This document shows, in pieces, positions 60,243 to 64,000 of a stretch of DNA of 64,000 nucleotides. A program made the translations under genes and the position numbers. The notes under the pieces were generated by a model. It searched no databases. It was not told the origin of the DNA and saw only the letters and a program-made list of their open reading frames with translations. Source of the stretch: Flavipsychrobacter sp. (GTDB taxonomy: Bacteria; Bacteroidota; Bacteroidia; Chitinophagales; Chitinophagaceae). Within the stretch, counting starts at the first letter, position 1. The number at the start of each line of letters is the position of its first letter. The stretch covers positions 20,114-84,113 of the forward strand of contig JAEUVZ010000023.1 of the NCBI GenBank assembly GCA_016786665.1, written 5' to 3'.

Positions 60243-62876
60243 TTATAGCAAACTGAGGCTTTCTTCAATAGCTTTTATTTTTGCTAATGCGTCGGCCTGC
60301 TTTTTGCGTTCGGCATCTATTATTTCCGCTTTGGCGTTCTGCACAAAGCGTTCGTTGCTCAGCTTTTTATCTACACTCACCAGGAAGCCTTTCAGGTATT
60401 CCAGGTCTTTCTGCATTTGTTCTTTCTGCGCACCGGTATCTACCGCGGCACGGTCCGCTTCCAGGTACAGTTTGTCGGTCTGCACTACAATAGAGATGCT
60501 GCCAGCCTTCGCCTCGCTGGTGTACTCCAGCGATTCTGCGTTTACCTGGCGCTGCAGTATGGAGCCCGTCGTTTCATAAAATGCCTTGTTGGCGGTATCT
60601 ATATGCAGGCGGATGGTTTCCTTCGGCTTCAGTTGGTTCTTGTTGCGCATATCGCGTATCGCGGTGATCACCTCCTGCAGCAGCGCTCCCTGCTTCAGTA
60701 CCAGTTCATCTGGCTTGCCCGCTGGCGGCAACTGTTTTTCTACCAGGTCGTCTCCGGCGGCACGGTCGCGCAGTGTATGGTATATCTCTTCCGTCACAAA
60801 CGGCAAGTACGGGTGAAGCAGTTGCAGCAGGCGCTCGTATATAGCCAGCGTCCGGTCATACACCTGGCGCTGGGCGGGTTGATCCTGGGCGGGCTTCACC
60901 CACTCCAGGTACCACGAGCAGAAGTCATTCCATATCAGCGAGTACAGGGTTTTAAGCCCTTCGCTCAGGCGGAAGTCCTTCATCATGCCGTCAAGCTCCT
61001 CCGACACCTGCTCTATGCGTTGCTCCATCCATTGAATGGCGAAAGCCACCTGGCTGTCATCTACCCCATCTTCCAGCCGGGCTTCCCAACCCTTCACCAG
61101 TTTCATTGCATTCCACATCTTGTTGATGAAGAACTTGCCCTGGTCTATCTGCCCTTCGTCAAAGAGGAGGTCGTTGCCTGCGGGAGAAGAGATCATTACG
61201 CTAAAGCGAACGGCATCGGCTCCATGCTCGGCTATCAGGTTCAGCAGGTCGGGCGAGTTGCCAAACTGTTTACTCATTTTGCGGCCCTGCTTATCGCGAA
61301 CGATTCCGGTAAAATATACCTTGTCAAATGGTTTTTGTCCTTTGAATTCGTAACCCGCCATTATCATGCGCGCCACCCAAAAGAAGATGATCTCCGGCGC
61401 GGTTACCAGTGTATTGGTGGGGTAATAGTATTCCAGGTCTTTGTTATCGGGGTTGGCGTTCCAGTCAAACACCTCCATTGGCCACAGCCAGCTGCTGAAC
61501 CAGGTATCGAGCACATCCTCATCCTGGCGGAGCGTAGGGTGGGTGGCGGCCAGCTCCGGTTTAGCGGCCTTATATTTTTCGTAGGCCTGCGCCTCGTTTT
61601 CGGCTATATACATGCCGTTCTCTGCATCATACCAGGCCGGTATGCGGTGTCCCCACCACAGCTGGCGGCTAATGCACCAGTCTTTAATGTTCTCCATCCA
61701 GTGGCGGTAGAGGTTCTTGAACTTCGCCGGGTGAAACTCTATTTCATCGTCCATTACTGCGCTGAGCGCGGGCTTGCTGAGCTTTTCCATATTGCACCAC
61801 CACTGCATGGAAAGGCGTGGCTCTATCACCGCATCGGTACGCTCCGAGTGGCCCACCTGGTTGGTGTAGGCTTCTTCCTTCACCAGGTTTCCGCTGTTGC
61901 GGAGGTCTTCCACTATCTTCTTGCGCACGGCAAAGCGGTCTTCGCCTATGTATAGCTGGGCGGCTTCGCTCATGGTGCCATCATCGTTCAGCGTATCTAC
62001 TATCGGCAGGTTGTGCTTAATGCCCAGGTTGTAGTCGTTCAGGTCGTGTGCGGGAGTTACCTTCAGCGCGCCGGTACCAAATTCCTTATCTATATAATCA
62101 TCAAAGATGATGGGTATGCGGCGGTTGATGAGCGGCACAAAGCAATATTTGCCTTTCAGGTGCGCGTAGCGCTCATCTTCCGGGTGCACGCAGATAGCGG
62201 TATCACCCAGTATCGTTTCGGGGCGAACCGTTGCTATGGTTATATATTCATCAGCATCCCCTTCCAGTTTGTACTGAACATAGTACAGTTTAGAATTGGT
62301 TTGCTTAAATATCACTTCTTCATCACTCAGGGCGGTTTTGGCGCGGGGGTCCCAGTTGATCATCTTTACTCCCCGGTAGATGTATCCTTTTTCATACAGC
62401 TCGTTGAACACGCGCATCACTGCCGCATAGTAATGGTCGTCCATGGTGAAGTTCACCCGGTCCCAGTCTATCGCACAGCCCAGCTTTTTCAACTGCTGCA
62501 GTATAATGCCGCCATATTTTTCTTTCCACTCCCACGCGTGTTTCAGAAACTCGTCGCGGCTCAGGTTCTTCTTGTCAATTCCCTGCTCTTTCAGCATAGC
62601 TACCACTTTAGCCTCCGTGGCTATAGAGGCGTGGTCGGTACCGGGTACCCAGAGGCTGTTAAAGCCCAGCGACTTTGCGCGGCGTATCAGTACATCCTGC
62701 ACGGTATTGTTCAGGGCGTGGCCCATGTGTAGCACCCCGGTAACGTTGGGTGGGGGAATCACGATGGTGTATGCAGGGCGGCTGTCGGGCTCCGACTTAA
62801 AATATCCCTGTTTGTTCCAATGCTCATACCATTGCTGTTCGGCCGCTGAATGTTGAAAGTTTTTGCTGATCTCCAT
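60243..62876 (-). CDS. valS: Valine--tRNA ligase
   Basis: An 877-residue class I aminoacyl-tRNA synthetase. HIGH motif as HMGH in PPPNVTGVLHMGHALNN (about 42-55), editing (CP1) domain with TVRPETILGDTAICVHPEDERY and GTGALKVTPAHDLNDY, KMSKS as KMSKQ in RKMSKQFGNSPD, an anticodon-binding helical region, and the C-terminal coiled-coil arm of ValRS (YLEADRAAVDTGAQKEQMQKDLEYLKG...). KMSKQ differs from the standard KMSKS only in the last residue. A -7 element (TATCTTTG, 62909 to 62902) lies 25 bases upstream of the ATG. Confidence 0.96.
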   Translation of the reverse strand: MEISKNFQHSAAEQQWYEHWNKQGYFKSEPDSRPAYTIVIPPPNVTGVLHMGHALNNTVQDVLIRRAKSLGFNSLWVPGTDHASIATEAKVVAMLKEQGIDKKNLSRDEFLKHAWEWKEKYGGIILQQLKKLGCAIDWDRVNFTMDDHYYAAVMRVFNELYEKGYIYRGVKMINWDPRAKTALSDEEVIFKQTNSKLYYVQYKLEGDADEYITIATVRPETILGDTAICVHPEDERYAHLKGKYCFVPLINRRIPIIFDDYIDKEFGTGALKVTPAHDLNDYNLGIKHNLPIVDTLNDDGTMSEAAQLYIGEDRFAVRKKIVEDLRNSGNLVKEEAYTNQVGHSERTDAVIEPRLSMQWWCNMEKLSKPALSAVMDDEIEFHPAKFKNLYRHWMENIKDWCISRQLWWGHRIPAWYDAENGMYIAENEAQAYEKYKAAKPELAATHPTLRQDEDVLDTWFSSWLWPMEVFDWNANPDNKDLEYYYPTNTLVTAPEIIFFWVARMIMAGYEFKGQKPFDKVYFTGIVRDKQGRKMSKQFGNSPDLLNLIAEHGADAVRFSVMISSPAGNDLLFDEGQIDQGKFFINKMWNAMKLVKGWEARLEDGVDDSQVAFAIQWMEQRIEQVSEELDGMMKDFRLSEGLKTLYSLIWNDFCSWYLEWVKPAQDQPAQRQVYDRTLAIYERLLQLLHPYLPFVTEEIYHTLRDRAAGDDLVEKQLPPAGKPDELVLKQGALLQEVITAIRDMRNKNQLKPKETIRLHIDTANKAFYETTGSILQRQVNAESLEYTSEAKAGSISIVVQTDKLYLEADRAAVDTGAQKEQMQKDLEYLKGFLVSVDKKLSNERFVQNAKAEIIDAERKKQADALAKIKAIEESLSLL

Positions 62877-62901
62877 GAATGTTCCGCGCTGTTAAAGTGT
62901 G

Positions 62902-62909
62902 CAAAGATA
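62902..62909 (-). promoter_or_regulatory. -7 element of the valS promoter
   Basis: Minus-strand TATCTTTG matches TAnnTTTG and would give a 5' leader of about 20 bases. No clear -33 TTTG. Confidence 0.45.
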
Positions 62910-63002
62910 ATACCAATTTGCCACCTTGTTTTTGATTATATGCGGCAAATACATAAACAATTAAAATATTTAGTTATTTTTAGAAAAATCTAATATCAAC
63001 TG

Positions 63003-64000
63003 ATGAGAAAATCAATACTCATTGCCGTTGCGCTGTTGTCGCTCTGCTGGCAGAAAGCTGCCGCAGCCTATGTATGGAGTACGGATATAGCACCCATACT
63101 CTACGACAACTGCGCCAGTTGCCACCGGATGGGCGGAATAGCTCCCTTCCCGCTTATCAACTACAACGAGGCGCTGGCCTTTTCTCAATCAATAAAGCAC
63201 TCAGTGCAGGATAAGCACATGCCCCCCTGGCCGCCGGACATCAACTACAGCCGCCTGGCGCACGAACGCGTACTTACCCAGCAGGAGATAGATATGATTG
63301 TAAGCTGGGTAGACAGCGGCGCCCAGTCGGGCAACATTAACCTCGCACCGCCGCCGCCCGTCTTCAGCAACAATGGCGATATACCAGGCACGGCCGACCT
63401 TACCGTCACCATACCCACGTTTACCTCCACAGCGGTGAACAGCGATGTGTACCAGTGCTTTGTGATACCCAGCGGACAGTCGGTAGATAATTTTATCACC
63501 GCTTTTGAGGCCATACCCGGCAACCGCGACATTGTTCACCACGTACTGGTTTATGCCGATACCACCCAGGGACATGTGTGCCAGGGGCTGGACAATGCCT
63601 ACCCTGGCCCGGGTTATGTAAGCTTCGGCGGCGTAGGAGAAAACAGCGCCATTATGCTGGGAGGCTGGGTGCCGGGAACTGCACCGATGATGTACCCTCA
63701 GAACTTTGGCGTAAAGCTGTTCGCCAACGCCGATATAGTGATACAAATACACTACCCCGCCGGCTCCGACGGATACCAGGACAGTACCAAGGTGCGCTTC
63801 TTCTTCGGCAACGCCAACAGGGAAGTATTTATACTGCCGGTGCTGAACCACGAGCAGAGCACGGTACTCAGCCCTTACCCGCTCACCATACCCGCCGACA
63901 GCACCCGTACCTTTACGGAGCAATTCACTACCCCGGTCAACCTGTCACTGCTGGGGGTGGCGCCGCACATGCACCTGATAGGCCGCAGTATTAAATCGTT
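63003..64000 (+). CDS. Secreted cytochrome c / copper monooxygenase-like protein, runs off the right edge
   Basis: The frame is open from ATG 63003 to the window end (332 codons), with a signal peptide (MRKSILIAVALLSLCWQKAAAA). The first domain holds one c-type heme motif CASCH (about 40-44) with the axial methionine candidate in KHMPPWPP, as in small cytochrome c modules (IAPILYDNCASCHRMGGIAPFP). The second domain has a PHM/DBH-like copper signature: HHVLVYAD (HH pair), IQIHYPAG (third His), and PHMHLIGRS (H-x-H), the ligands of a type II copper centre. This pairing is known in bacterial 'ascorbate-dependent monooxygenase-like' proteins. The C-terminus, with the expected methionine ligand, is outside the window. 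Confidence 0.8.
   Translation, partial: MRKSILIAVALLSLCWQKAAAAYVWSTDIAPILYDNCASCHRMGGIAPFPLINYNEALAFSQSIKHSVQDKHMPPWPPDINYSRLAHERVLTQQEIDMIVSWVDSGAQSGNINLAPPPPVFSNNGDIPGTADLTVTIPTFTSTAVNSDVYQCFVIPSGQSVDNFITAFEAIPGNRDIVHHVLVYADTTQGHVCQGLDNAYPGPGYVSFGGVGENSAIMLGGWVPGTAPMMYPQNFGVKLFANADIVIQIHYPAGSDGYQDSTKVRFFFGNANREVFILPVLNHEQSTVLSPYPLTIPADSTRTFTEQFTTPVNLSLLGVAPHMHLIGRSIKS

Noticed and set aside
60417..61955. 512-residue open frame on the plus strand inside valS
   Set aside because: It is the antisense shadow of a strongly conserved valS, with composition typical of an antisense frame (many Arg, His, Leu, Val, no domain motif).

Overview
The window looks like a chromosomal segment of a Bacteroidota bacterium, most likely of the Chitinophagia (family-level placement is inference). 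Support: several secreted proteins end in type A type IX secretion (T9SS) sorting domains with a YPNP motif; promoters fit the phylum consensus TTTG-N20-TAnnTTTG; starts almost never have a Shine-Dalgarno sequence; and the families DUF4465, DUF4249, DUF4256, DUF4476, TamL and WG-repeat lipoproteins are typical of the phylum. Coding density is high, with short operons on both strands.

Layout. 1-2.64 kb: a minus-strand cobalamin-riboswitch operon for surface proteins (DUF4465 protein, T9SS cell-surface protein, and a BtuG-like beta-propeller lipoprotein cut by the window edge), probably a vitamin B12 capture locus. 2.7-11.4 kb: RNA modification and envelope genes (rlmB, yebC, di-heme peroxidase, rsmG, glycosyltransferase, tgt, LptF/G permease). 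11.4-14.3 kb: an AT-rich accessory island next to the 3' end of a tRNA-Met gene, holding a small unknown gene and a frameshifted AAA_13/RloC-like ATPase. 14.5-24 kb: thioredoxin-fold proteins, thioesterase, FAH-family hydrolase, a ung-plsC-DUF2520 operon, ferredoxin-iscX-kdsC, and a WG-repeat lipoprotein. 24-25.9 kb: an ArsR-SRPBCC-DoxX-DUF4256 operon with a duplicated operator. 26.7-34 kb: polysaccharide biosynthesis (three glycosyltransferases, an asparagine synthase, a two-domain oxidoreductase). 34.7-37.2 kb: tyrosine catabolism (hmgA, hppD). 37.3-51.9 kb: L,D-transpeptidase, DUF4249 lipoprotein, MBL hydrolase, trxB, a PadR module, a 1509-residue T9SS subtilase, rpsA, a methyltransferase and a PAP2 phosphatase. 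52.0-52.5 kb: a repeat field. 52.5-58.8 kb: DUF4476 protein, SpoU methyltransferase, tamL, arginase and a T9SS protein. 58.9-59.5 kb: dispersed REP-like repeats around a solo GIY-YIG nuclease. 59.7-64 kb: a small secreted protein, valS, and a cytochrome c/copper-monooxygenase-like protein that runs off the right edge.

Most unusual: (1) a compact element of about 465 bp in which a solo GIY-YIG nuclease gene is enclosed by a 31-bp inverted pair of the same repeat that is scattered elsewhere in the window; (2) an AAA_13 ATPase with a CxxC hook and an R-x3-E...H arrangement resembling PrrC/RloC anticodon nucleases, split by one missing base in an A run, beside a tRNA gene and tail-to-tail with a small gene that has a palindromic operator; (3) the B12 riboswitch surface-capture operon; (4) a perfect Shine-Dalgarno sequence with a TTG start on rpsA; (5) several promoters placed so close to the ATG that the mRNAs should be leaderless. 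All functional calls come from reading the sequence; no database search was run.
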